DNA from: Chloroflexota bacterium
Lineage (GTDB): Bacteria > Chloroflexota > Limnocylindria > Limnocylindrales > CSP1-4
Assembly: GCA_021783095.1 (NCBI GenBank)
Contig: JAJXUG010000001.1
Coordinates: 55,570-119,569, forward strand
DNA length: 64,000 nt
Reading direction: 5' to 3'
Position numbers and translations under genes: made by a program. Shown in pieces: positions 34,907-42,820 of this stretch. Below the pieces are notes generated by a model. The model ran no database searches and had not been told where the DNA came from. It saw nothing but the letters and a program-made list of their open reading frames with translations. Numbering within the stretch: position 1 is the stretch's first letter; each line of letters opens with the position of its first letter.

Positions 34907-36382
34907 TCAGTCCGCCGAGGTCGGGGTCGACACGGGCCGGTCGTCGACCGAAGGAGCCCCCGCGTCGCCCGCCGGGGCGGAAGCCGACGCCGCCGAGGGG
35001 CCCGAGGCGGACGCGTCGCCCGAAGCCGCCGAAGCCGCCGAAGCCGCCGCGCCACCAGCCGCCTCGACCGGTGCGTGCCCTGCCAGGGGCAGCGAGACCC
35101 GCACCTCGACGCCGCCCTCAGGCCGGTTCGCCGCCCTGAACGTCGCGCCCACCCGCGCCGCCCGCTCGCGCATCGCCCGCAGCCCGTAGCCGGGCTTGTC
35201 GATGACGCCGGCGGCCGGGAAGCCGCGCCCGTCGTCGGCCACGGACACGGTCAGCACGCCGGAGTCGATCCCCACGGCGAGTCGGACACGCTGCGCGGAA
35301 GCGTGCTTCCGGACGTTCGTCAGCGCCTCCTGGACGATGCGGTAGAGGTTCGCCTCTGCGTCCGGGTCCAGGCGCAGCCCCTCGCTGGCGGGGTCGATCG
35401 CGAGCTCCAGACCGAACCGCGACGCCTCGGCCACCCGGCGGGCGTGCGCGGCGAGCGCCGTTCCCAGCCCCTGGCCGGGCTCGATGGGCCCGCGCAGCCC
35501 GATGATCGACTCGCGCACGTCCACGTACACCGCGCGCGCCGCCGACCCGAGCTCCGCGAGCTGGGCCCGCGCATCGTCGACGCGTCCGGCCTCGAGATAC
35601 CCCGCCACCGCCTGGCTCTTCGTGTTCACGTAGCCCAGCACCTGGGCGATCCCGTCGTGCAGCTCGCGCGCGATGCGCTCGCGCTCGTCCACGACCGCGA
35701 GCTCCCTGAGTCGCGCCTCGAGCCGATCGTGCTCGATGGCGATGACCGCCTGGCTCGCGAGCGACCCGAGGGTCTCGACCTCGTCCACGCCGAAGCCCCG
35801 GACCTCGCCGCTGCCCACCGCCAGCACGCCGATGGTGGAGCCGCCGCGCTGGAGCGGGGCCGCGAGGCGGGCGACTGCGCGGCTGGGGTCGACGAAAGCG
35901 AGCAGGGCGTTGGCGTCAGGGGTCTCGATGTCGGCACGGACGGCCTTCGCGTCGGCCGCCAGGCCGTCGGACGCGCGGAGCGCGAGGCGCCCGTCGGGTC
36001 CCTCGAGGAGGATCACCGCGACGTCCACCTCGAGCAGCTGGCGCGCGTACGCGACGACGGCCTGGAGGACGTGCTCGATACCCGACTCAGCGGCGATCGA
36101 GACCGACACCCGGTTCAGCGCACGGGCGGACGCGCTGCGCGCCTCGAGCTCGGCATTCCGGGCGCGGAGGGTGCCGGTCAGCCGGTCGATGCGGCGGAAG
36201 ACGAACCAGGCGATCACGCCGCCGATGACCAGGACCGCGCTCGACACCGCGACGTTGTCGAGCGGGATCGGCACCGACGGGTCGAGGAAGGTGTCGCTGA
36301 GCTCCTCGAGGAGCGCGACCACGAGGGCCGGGACGAGGATCACGAGCCAGCGGAGACGATTGGGTCGTGAGGGAACGGTCAC
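34907..36382 (-). CDS. NarL-type sensor histidine kinase with GAF domain
   Basis: The product is 491 residues. Two membrane segments (about 11-27 and 45-64) enclose a short external loop. A coiled stretch and a GAF-like domain (about 95-230) follow. The HisKA_3 box ERERIARELHDGIAQ has the phospho-accepting His242. The ATPase domain has EALTNVRKHA (N box), VADDGRGF and GYGLRAMRERA. The last ~50 residues are Ala/Ser-rich and disordered. The small outer loop suggests an intracellular or membrane signal, perhaps sensed by GAF. GTG start with a -10 box 6 nt upstream. Confidence 0.93.
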   Translation of the reverse strand: MTVPSRPNRLRWLVILVPALVVALLEELSDTFLDPSVPIPLDNVAVSSAVLVIGGVIAWFVFRRIDRLTGTLRARNAELEARSASARALNRVSVSIAAESGIEHVLQAVVAYARQLLEVDVAVILLEGPDGRLALRASDGLAADAKAVRADIETPDANALLAFVDPSRAVARLAAPLQRGGSTIGVLAVGSGEVRGFGVDEVETLGSLASQAVIAIEHDRLEARLRELAVVDERERIARELHDGIAQVLGYVNTKSQAVAGYLEAGRVDDARAQLAELGSAARAVYVDVRESIIGLRGPIEPGQGLGTALAAHARRVAEASRFGLELAIDPASEGLRLDPDAEANLYRIVQEALTNVRKHASAQRVRLAVGIDSGVLTVSVADDGRGFPAAGVIDKPGYGLRAMRERAARVGATFRAANRPEGGVEVRVSLPLAGHAPVEAAGGAAASAASAASGDASASGPSAASASAPAGDAGAPSVDDRPVSTPTSAD

Positions 36383-36388
36383 GCGTCG

Positions 36389-36394
36389 AGCATA
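36389..36394 (-). promoter_or_regulatory. -10 box of the two-component operon
   Basis: TATGCT on the minus strand ends 6 nt before the GTG at 36382 (spacer CGACGC). Leaderless initiation is likely. Confidence 0.5.
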
Positions 36395-36457
36395 CGCTGG
36401 CGCCGGGCTGGCCCTGCCGTGGTGCGGAACGAGCGTCCTGCTGGAGCCGGCTCGATC

Positions 36458-37243
36458 CTAACCCTGAGGCCCCGTCCCCTGGCAGCCAGGGCACCAGTAG
36501 GCCTGCCGCGGCAGGTCGCTGCCCTGGTGCGCCATGCGCACGATCGATCCGCAACGCGGGCATGGCCGGCCCGAGCGGTGGTAGACGTGGCGAGGCCGCC
36601 GGCCGGTTGCGGCGCCCTCGCGCAGGATGTCGCGTCCCAGCTCGACCAAACGGCTCAGCGTCGCGTCGTCAAGCGCTCCGACTGGCGTCCAGGGCGAGCA
36701 GGCCGCCTGCCAGAGCGCCTCGTTCTTGACCTCGTTGCCGATCCCGGCCAGCACCCGCTGGTCGAGGAGCGCCTCGCCGATGGGCATCGCGGCGCGGGCA
36801 GGGGCGCGGAGCCGACGGACGGCCTCGTCGATGTCAACACCCTCGGCCAGCAGGTCCGGCCCCAGCGCGGACAGCGACGGGTGCAGGGTCTGCGCCCGCT
36901 GCTCGAAGAGCTCCACCACCGGGGCGTCGAAGCAGACAGCGACGGAGCCCTCCACCTCGAGCACGAACCTGGCCCGGGCTGGCGGCCGGCGCCAGCGCTC
37001 GCCGGGCCGATACCGGTGCCACGAGCCGTGCATGCGGAGGTGCGTCCGCAGCTCGAGGCCGTTGTCGAACAGGATCACCAGGTTCTTTCCGACCGACTCG
37101 ACCGCCGTCACCGTGGCGCCCAGGACGCGCTCCACGCGCGGCACCGCCCCGAGGCCGCCAGCCCGCGCGGCGAGCACGGGCCGCCCGACCAGCCACGGTC
37201 GAAGCCCGGCCGCCGTGCGCGCCAGCGTGTCGCCTTCAGGCAT
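36458..37243 (-). CDS. nei: Endonuclease VIII-like DNA glycosylase
   Basis: This base-excision enzyme removes oxidised bases and cleaves the strand. The 261-residue product starts MPEGDTL, giving the catalytic Pro2 and Glu3. The H2TH region is seen at residues ~160-185 (ALLDQRVLAGIGNEVKNEALW). The C-terminal zinc finger has CPRCG and CPGCQ. MPEGDT at the start is typical of Nei rather than Fpg (MPELPE). A -10 box lies 6 nt before the ATG. Lhr follows downstream (7 nt before its end 37274 is intergenic), both DNA-repair genes, but each has its own promoter. Confidence 0.92.
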   Translation of the reverse strand: MPEGDTLARTAAGLRPWLVGRPVLAARAGGLGAVPRVERVLGATVTAVESVGKNLVILFDNGLELRTHLRMHGSWHRYRPGERWRRPPARARFVLEVEGSVAVCFDAPVVELFEQRAQTLHPSLSALGPDLLAEGVDIDEAVRRLRAPARAAMPIGEALLDQRVLAGIGNEVKNEALWQAACSPWTPVGALDDATLSRLVELGRDILREGAATGRRPRHVYHRSGRPCPRCGSIVRMAHQGSDLPRQAYWCPGCQGTGPQG

Positions 37244-37249
37244 GCGGGG

Positions 37250-37255
37250 ATCCTA
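37250..37255 (-). promoter_or_regulatory. -10 box of nei
   Basis: TAGGAT on the minus strand ends 6 nt before the ATG at 37243; no ribosome binding site lies between. Confidence 0.5.
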
Positions 37256-37273
37256 CGCGCAGCGGCCGAACCC

Positions 37274-40200
37274 CTAGCGGATCGGCCGGACGGGGGACGG
37301 GCGCGGGTACGTGCGCTCCAGGGGGGCCGTGGTGTCGGCGGCTCGGAGCACCAGCCCGCGATACCCGGCGACGAACCCGGCAGCGAGGAGCGCGTCGCGC
37401 CGCGGGGCGCTGCCCACGGGCTCGCCGTCCGCCTTGGCGATGACGAGCTCGCGGACCCGCCCGTCGGCCAGGAGCGCGCCGAGGGCCCGGAGCGCCGCGT
37501 CGAGCACGGAGGGGTTGTCCGCCGCGGGGAACGTGGCGAGCGACGTCCCGCCCCGCTCGAGGTACAGGGCCGCCTCGCCGTCGACCAGCACGATGTACGC
37601 GCCGGCGGCGCGCCCAAGCGGGCGGCGGTCGGCCTCGTCGCGGCGGGGCCAGGGGAGCGCGGCGCCGTACGGGTTGGCGGGGTCGGCGGCGGCGAGGAGG
37701 TGGACCACGCGCCCGTGGTCGCCCGCGGCCTCGCCCGGAAGGCCGCGCACGGCGCGCAGCCGGTCCACGGCGCCCGGCAGCGCGAACTGCGCAGCGCCGA
37801 GCCCGTCCACGAAGTAGCCGCGGCGGATGCGGCCGCCCTCCTCGAGCATCCGGAACACGGGGTAGACCGCCGAGAAGCCGCCGTCGATCGCCTCGCCCGC
37901 CACCGCCTCGCGGGTGAGGACGCCGTGGCGCTCGAGCAGGGCGAGGGCCTGCGCGTGGAGCCGCTCGGTGCGCGAGGGGCCGGGGCCGGCTGCCGGGAGT
38001 CCATCGGCCGAACCCTCATCGGGCGAATCCTCGTCCGGCCCCGACGGAGCCTCGACCAGCGACCACCGGCCCGCCGCCTCGGGCGGCCCGAGCGCCGTCA
38101 GCCGGCCCGGTCGTGGACGGTGGTCGCGCGTCGGCCGCTTCCAGCGCAGCGCCCGCAGCGGCGCCACGGTGTCGTTGGTGACCTCGCCCGCCCAGACCAG
38201 GTCCCAGAGCGCGTCGAGCACCTCACGGTCGCTTGGGCCGCCCGACGCCTGGTACAGCTCCCGGTAGAAGCAGGCCCCGCGCCGCCCGAGGTGCGCTCGC
38301 AGGCGGTCGTGGACCAGCCCCTCGGGGCGCGTCACGCCCTCGGGCAGGCCGACCGGCCGCAGCAGCTCCCGCCCGGGCCGGTAGAGCACGACCCGCCCGT
38401 CGTCCCGGCCCAGACTCCCCCGCCCCACCCAGGCGACCTCGCCCATCGCTCCCAGCTCGTCGAGCAGCCTCGGCTGGTAGCCCTGGACGCGGGCCGGCAG
38501 CACGTCGCGCTCGAGCACGGACGCCGGGATCGGCAGGCCCGCCAGCTGGTCGACGACCTGCGCCAGCCGCTCGAGCGCCGCGTCGCCGCGGTAGGCGGGG
38601 GCTCCGTTGCCGCCCACGGGCGCGACACCGTGCCACGCCGGCAGGAACCGTGCCAGCGCGACGGGCTCGACCGGCTCCACCTCGTGCCGCAGCCGCGCCA
38701 GCGACCGCCGACGGAGCGAGCGCAGCACGTCCGGATCGCAGAACTCGCGCGTGGCGCCGCCCGGCCGGAACTCGCCGGCGAGCACGGAGCCCGCGGCGAC
38801 CATACGGTGCAGCGCATCGTCCACGACGCCCACCGGCAGCCCCCAGCGCCGCGCGGGGTCCTGCGCCGTGAACGGCCCGTGGGTGCGCGCGAACCGGGCG
38901 AGCAGCCCGTCGAGCGCGGCGGCGGCCGGCGCCAGGAACACTGACGGCACGCCGGGCGGCGGCGGGACGCCCACGCCATCGCGGTAGCGCGCGACGTCCT
39001 CCATCGCGATCCAACGCTCCTCGCCGGCGATCCGGGCGCGCACCGCCCGCCGCGACGCCGCGAGATCGGCCAGGTGGAGCATCGCCTCGACCCGCCCTCC
39101 GGCCGTCCGCGCCCCGGCCTCGTCGGGCGACAGGTCGCCCAGGCGCCGCAGCAGGTCGTGGGCCTGGTCGGCGGTCTTCGCCCAGCGCTCCTCGACGAGG
39201 CCCTGGAGCGAGAGCTCGAGGTCTGCCAGGGCGTCGGGGTCGAGCAGCTCGCGCAGCTCCTCCTGGCCCAGCAGCTCGCGCAGCAGGTCACGGTCCAGGG
39301 TCAGCGCCTGCGCCCGGCGCTCGGCCAGCGGGGCATCGCCCTCGTACATGTACGCGGCGACATAGTCGAACAGGAGTGAGCTCGCGAAGGCCGACGCGCG
39401 GGCGGTCTCGACGCTGTGCACCGTGATGTCGCGCCGGGCCACCCCGCCCAGGACCTCGCGCAGGGCCGGCAGGTCGAACACGTCGGCGAGGCACTCGCGG
39501 TAGGTCTCCACGAGGATCGGGAAGCTCCCGTAGCGGCTCGCCACGGCGAGCAGGTCCGCGGCGCGCTGGCGCTGCTGCCAGAGCGGGGTCCGCGTGCCGG
39601 GCCGCCGGCGGGGCAGCAGCAGGGCGCGCCCGGCGTTCTCGCGGAACCGGCTCGCGAACAGGCTCGACCCGCCGACGCGGCCGACGACCAGGTCCTCCAC
39701 CTCGTCGGGGTCCGGAAACAGCAGCTCCTCTACCCCGACCAGCGATCCGTCACCCTCTGGGAGCCGGATGGCGATGCCGTCGTCGGACCAGATGGTCTGG
39801 ACCTCGAGCCCCAGGCGCTCGGCGATCCGGGCCTCGATCGCCATCGTCCACGGCGCGTGGACCCGGCCGCCGAACGGCGAGAGGATGACCAGGCGCCAGT
39901 CGCCGAGCTCGTCGCGGAAGCGCTCGACGACGATCCGGCGGTCCGTCGGCAGCGCGCCCGCCGCCTCGCGCTCGTCCTCGAGGTAGGCGATCAGGTTCTC
40001 GGCCGCCAGCTCGTCGAGGTCGTGGCGGCTGCGCAGCCGCTCGGTCGCCCTTGCGCGTCCCCCCGGCCCCTTCGCCAGGTCGGCCTCGGCCTCCCGGGTG
40101 AACGCGCCGATCGCCCGCCCCAGCTCCACCGGGCGCCCGACCGCGTCGCCGTGCCAGAACGGCAGCTTGCCGGGCACCCCGGGCGCGGGCGTGACCACGA

Positions 40201-41947
40201 CCCGGTTGGGCGTGATGTCCGCGATCCGCCAGCTGGACGCGCCGAGGACGATCACGTCCCCGTGCATCCCGGCGCGCAGCTCGTAGACGTTCTCCTCGTC
40301 AAGCTCGCCGACCCGCCGCCCCGGCGTGCCGGCCTCGCCCTCGAGGAAGACCGGGAACAGGCCGCGGTCCGGGATCGTGCCGCCGCTGGTGACCGCGACG
40401 GTCCTGGCGTCGGTGCGCGCCGCGACGACGTCGGTCAGCCGATCCCAGGTGATGCGCGGCTTGAGCTCCGCGAACTCGTCCGACGGGTAGGCGCCGCTCA
40501 ACATCCCGAGCACGCCTTCGAGGGCTTCACGGGTCAGTGTCTCGAACGGGGCGGCGCGTCGGACGGCCGCCAGCAGCTCGTCTGCCGTGAACGTGTCGGC
40601 CAGCGTCCAGGCGACGATCTGCTGGGCGAGCACGTCGAGCGGATTGCGGGGCAGCGTCGTGGGCTCGATGGCCCCGTCGCGCATGCCCCGGACGACGACC
40701 GCGGTCTCGAGCAGGTCGCCGCGGTACTTGGGGAAGATGACGCCCTTGCTCGGCTCGCCCACGTGGTGGCCGGCGCGCCCGATGCGCTGGAGACCGCGCG
40801 CAACCGAGGTTGGGCTCTCCACCTGGATGACCAGGTCCACCGCGCCCATGTCGATGCCGAGCTCGAGGGAGCTCGTGGCGACCAGGGCAGGCAGCCGTCC
40901 CGCCTTGAGCTCTTCCTCGATCTCGAGGCGCTGCTCACGGGCGATGCTGCCGTGGTGGGCCCTGACCAGCTCCTCGCCGGCGAGCTCGTTGAGGCGCTGG
41001 GCGAGGCGCTCTGCGAGGCGGCGGCTGTTGGTGAAGACGATGGTGCTGTGGTGCTCGCGGATCAGCTCCAGGATCCGCGGGTGGACTGCGGGCCAGATGC
41101 TGGTGCGCAGCTCGCCGCCGATGACCGGGCCGCCGGGCTGCTCGTCCATCGGCAGGACCTCGCCCAGGCGCGCCATGTCCTCCACCGGGACGACGACCCG
41201 CAGGTCGAGCGGCTTCCTCGCGCCCGCGTCGACGATGGTGACCTCGCGGCCCTCTCCCGTGCCGCCCAGATAGCGCGCGATCGTCTCGAGCGGTCGCTGC
41301 GTGGCGGACAGGCCGATGCGCTGGACGGGCTTCGCGTCGGGGGCGCGCAGGCGCTCCAGGCGTTCCAGGCTGAGCGCGAGGTGGGCGCCGCGCTTCGTCC
41401 CGGCGACCGCGTGCACCTCGTCGACGATGACCTGCTCGACGCCGCGGAGGATCTCGCGCGCCTGGCTCGTCAATAGCAGGTACAGGCTCTCCGGCGTGGT
41501 GACGAGAATGTCCGGCGGGTGGCGCACGATGTCGCGGCGCGCGCCTGCGGGCGTGTCGCCGGTGCGCGACGCGATGCTGATGTGCGGCGGCTCCTCGCCC
41601 AGGCGTTGGGCGGCGAGCGCGATGCCGGCGAGGGGCGCGCGGAGGTTGCGCTCCACGTCGTAGGCGAGCGCCTTGAGGGGGCTCACGTACAGGGTTCGGA
41701 CGCTGCCCTGCTGGCCGCGCTCCGGCGTGGGCGTGGGCTCCCGGGCGATCCGCTCGAGGCACCACAGGAACGCGGCGAGGGTCTTGCCGCTGCCGGTGGG
41801 GGCGTGGATCAGGGTGTGCTCTCCGCGGGCGATCGCCGCCCAGCCTCGGGCCTGCGCGTCCGTCGGGGCCTCGAATGTCGAGGTGAACCAGGCCCGCACG
41901 GCGGGCCCGAAGGGTGCCAGCGGATCAACGGTGCTGCGCGCGGCCAC
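37274..41947 (-). CDS. lhr: Lhr family ATP-dependent helicase
   Basis: The product is 1557 residues, the full length of the long bacterial Lhr. The SF2 core has APTGSGKT with Lys55 (Walker A), the DEVH box, SATQRP, and the C-terminal RecA half with TNSRRLAERLAQ and QRIGRAGHH. The winged-helix and Lhr-core region follows, then the long Lhr-specific C-terminal half ending near residue 1557. The enzyme translocates 3'-5' on single-stranded DNA and unwinds RNA:DNA hybrids, and is linked to repair. GTG 41947 starts just before the family homology; the frame is open upstream to 42391 but that stretch is noncoding. Confidence 0.94.
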   Translation of the reverse strand: MAARSTVDPLAPFGPAVRAWFTSTFEAPTDAQARGWAAIARGEHTLIHAPTGSGKTLAAFLWCLERIAREPTPTPERGQQGSVRTLYVSPLKALAYDVERNLRAPLAGIALAAQRLGEEPPHISIASRTGDTPAGARRDIVRHPPDILVTTPESLYLLLTSQAREILRGVEQVIVDEVHAVAGTKRGAHLALSLERLERLRAPDAKPVQRIGLSATQRPLETIARYLGGTGEGREVTIVDAGARKPLDLRVVVPVEDMARLGEVLPMDEQPGGPVIGGELRTSIWPAVHPRILELIREHHSTIVFTNSRRLAERLAQRLNELAGEELVRAHHGSIAREQRLEIEEELKAGRLPALVATSSLELGIDMGAVDLVIQVESPTSVARGLQRIGRAGHHVGEPSKGVIFPKYRGDLLETAVVVRGMRDGAIEPTTLPRNPLDVLAQQIVAWTLADTFTADELLAAVRRAAPFETLTREALEGVLGMLSGAYPSDEFAELKPRITWDRLTDVVAARTDARTVAVTSGGTIPDRGLFPVFLEGEAGTPGRRVGELDEENVYELRAGMHGDVIVLGASSWRIADITPNRVVVTPAPGVPGKLPFWHGDAVGRPVELGRAIGAFTREAEADLAKGPGGRARATERLRSRHDLDELAAENLIAYLEDEREAAGALPTDRRIVVERFRDELGDWRLVILSPFGGRVHAPWTMAIEARIAERLGLEVQTIWSDDGIAIRLPEGDGSLVGVEELLFPDPDEVEDLVVGRVGGSSLFASRFRENAGRALLLPRRRPGTRTPLWQQRQRAADLLAVASRYGSFPILVETYRECLADVFDLPALREVLGGVARRDITVHSVETARASAFASSLLFDYVAAYMYEGDAPLAERRAQALTLDRDLLRELLGQEELRELLDPDALADLELSLQGLVEERWAKTADQAHDLLRRLGDLSPDEAGARTAGGRVEAMLHLADLAASRRAVRARIAGEERWIAMEDVARYRDGVGVPPPPGVPSVFLAPAAAALDGLLARFARTHGPFTAQDPARRWGLPVGVVDDALHRMVAAGSVLAGEFRPGGATREFCDPDVLRSLRRRSLARLRHEVEPVEPVALARFLPAWHGVAPVGGNGAPAYRGDAALERLAQVVDQLAGLPIPASVLERDVLPARVQGYQPRLLDELGAMGEVAWVGRGSLGRDDGRVVLYRPGRELLRPVGLPEGVTRPEGLVHDRLRAHLGRRGACFYRELYQASGGPSDREVLDALWDLVWAGEVTNDTVAPLRALRWKRPTRDHRPRPGRLTALGPPEAAGRWSLVEAPSGPDEDSPDEGSADGLPAAGPGPSRTERLHAQALALLERHGVLTREAVAGEAIDGGFSAVYPVFRMLEEGGRIRRGYFVDGLGAAQFALPGAVDRLRAVRGLPGEAAGDHGRVVHLLAAADPANPYGAALPWPRRDEADRRPLGRAAGAYIVLVDGEAALYLERGGTSLATFPAADNPSVLDAALRALGALLADGRVRELVIAKADGEPVGSAPRRDALLAAGFVAGYRGLVLRAADTTAPLERTYPRPSPVRPIR

Positions 41948-41956
41948 GGGAGGTCG

Positions 41957-41962
41957 AGTATA
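41957..41962 (-). promoter_or_regulatory. -10 box of lhr
   Basis: TATACT on the minus strand ends 9 nt before the GTG at 41947, which supports that start and a near-leaderless transcript. Confidence 0.5.
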
Positions 41963-42081
41963 GGCGGGCAGCCGCCGTTCGTACAGATGTTCGGTTCTGG
42001 TTCCGTCTCGGCGACCCCGCCGGTCGGCGGCGGCGATCACGTCGCGCAGCGGCGCCCACCAAGCGCCCGGGGTCGGAATCC

Positions 42082-42255
42082 GAACCGGCGGGCCGGGGAG
42101 AGGGCCCGCCGGTTCGATGCCCCAGAGAAGTGGTCGGTCGCCGACGGGAGGGGGAGAAGCCGACGGCGGCTGACCGACGAGATTCGAGGTTGGCGGCGCG
42201 GAGCGCGGAATGGGCGGTGGGGGCGGCCGGGGTCCGGTGGGAGAGCGGGACCCCG
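42082..42255 (-). ncRNA. Candidate small RNA with three C-rich-loop hairpins
   Basis: Three stable hairpins fill the gene-free space between lhr and tatA. Hairpin 1: perfect 13 bp stem, 42082-42094 with 42103-42115, loop GGGGAGAG. Hairpin 2: GTCGGTC (42133-42139) with GACCGAC (42172-42178), inner GCCG/CGGC, loop region containing GGGAGGGGGAGAAG. Hairpin 3: CGGGGTCC (42228-42235) with GGACCCCG (42248-42255), loop GGTGGGAGAGCG. On the minus strand each loop contains YTCTCCC, complementary to Shine-Dalgarno sequences. This recalls C-rich-loop regulators such as the actinobacterial 6C RNA. Strand and ends are inferred; no clear promoter or U-tract was found. Confidence 0.4.
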
Positions 42256-42524
42256 ACCTGCCCAGGCGGGACGCGTGGGACGCGGATCGGTGAGTGGTGC
42301 CCTGACCCTGTGTGCCTGGCCCGTCCGTCCGAGCCGTGGCTAGTCTCCGGCGCCGAGCTTTCCGGCGGCGTGTGCCCAAGCGCCCGACCATTGGTGACGT
42401 TGGGGTCCTTCGGCCCTGCCTTCCTGTGCCATAGGTCCCGGTGCGTGCGGCCCCCAGATTCGGGACCGACGGCGCGACTCGCCCCGATTCGACGGTGCGA
42501 GGCGACGCCCGGGCCGCGCGCTGC

Positions 42525-42530
42525 TACGAT
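42525..42530 (+). promoter_or_regulatory. -10 box of tatA
   Basis: TACGAT ends 8 nt before the ATG at 42539, with no ribosome site between. Leaderless start likely. Confidence 0.45.
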
Positions 42531-42538
42531 CCTCGGCC

Positions 42539-42736
42539 ATGGGCCCCGAACGACTCCTGCTCATCCTCATCGTCGTCCTGATCATCGTGATCATCTGGCG
42601 CGGTCCGCAGACCCTGCCGCTCATCGGCCGCGCATTCGGCCAGGGCGTCAAGGAGGCCCGGCGCGAGATCAAGGACATCAAGGCGGACGTGTCGAAGAAG
42701 TCCGACGACGAAGACGGCGGCACGCCGGCCGCCTGA
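42539..42736 (+). CDS. tatA: TatA/E-type twin-arginine translocase subunit
   Basis: The product is 65 residues: a short N-terminal membrane helix (4-20), a hinge with GPQTLPLIGRAFGQGVKEARREIKD as the amphipathic helix, and an acidic tail. This is the TatA/B pattern and the length of TatA. TatA forms the pore that exports folded Tat substrates, and this window contains at least one such substrate, the lipoprotein at 16448-18097. TatC and TatB are not in the window. It is monocistronic, divergent from lhr. Confidence 0.85.
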   Translation: MGPERLLLILIVVLIIVIIWRGPQTLPLIGRAFGQGVKEARREIKDIKADVSKKSDDEDGGTPAA

Positions 42737-42820
42737 CCGCCGATCGTCCGCGTCGCGGCTGAGGCGACACCGCCTCGGTCGGCCGGCGCCGGCCACGACC
42801 CTCACGCGGAGGGCCGTCCC

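Noticed and set aside
39416..41476. Long plus-strand open frame opposite lhr
   Set aside because: It lies wholly inside the lhr coding region, which has clear helicase motifs; the plus frame has none.
41948..42391. N-terminal extension of Lhr
   Set aside because: The frame is open but reads as Arg/Pro-rich noise, contains the hairpin cluster, and a TATACT box lies 9 nt before GTG 41947.
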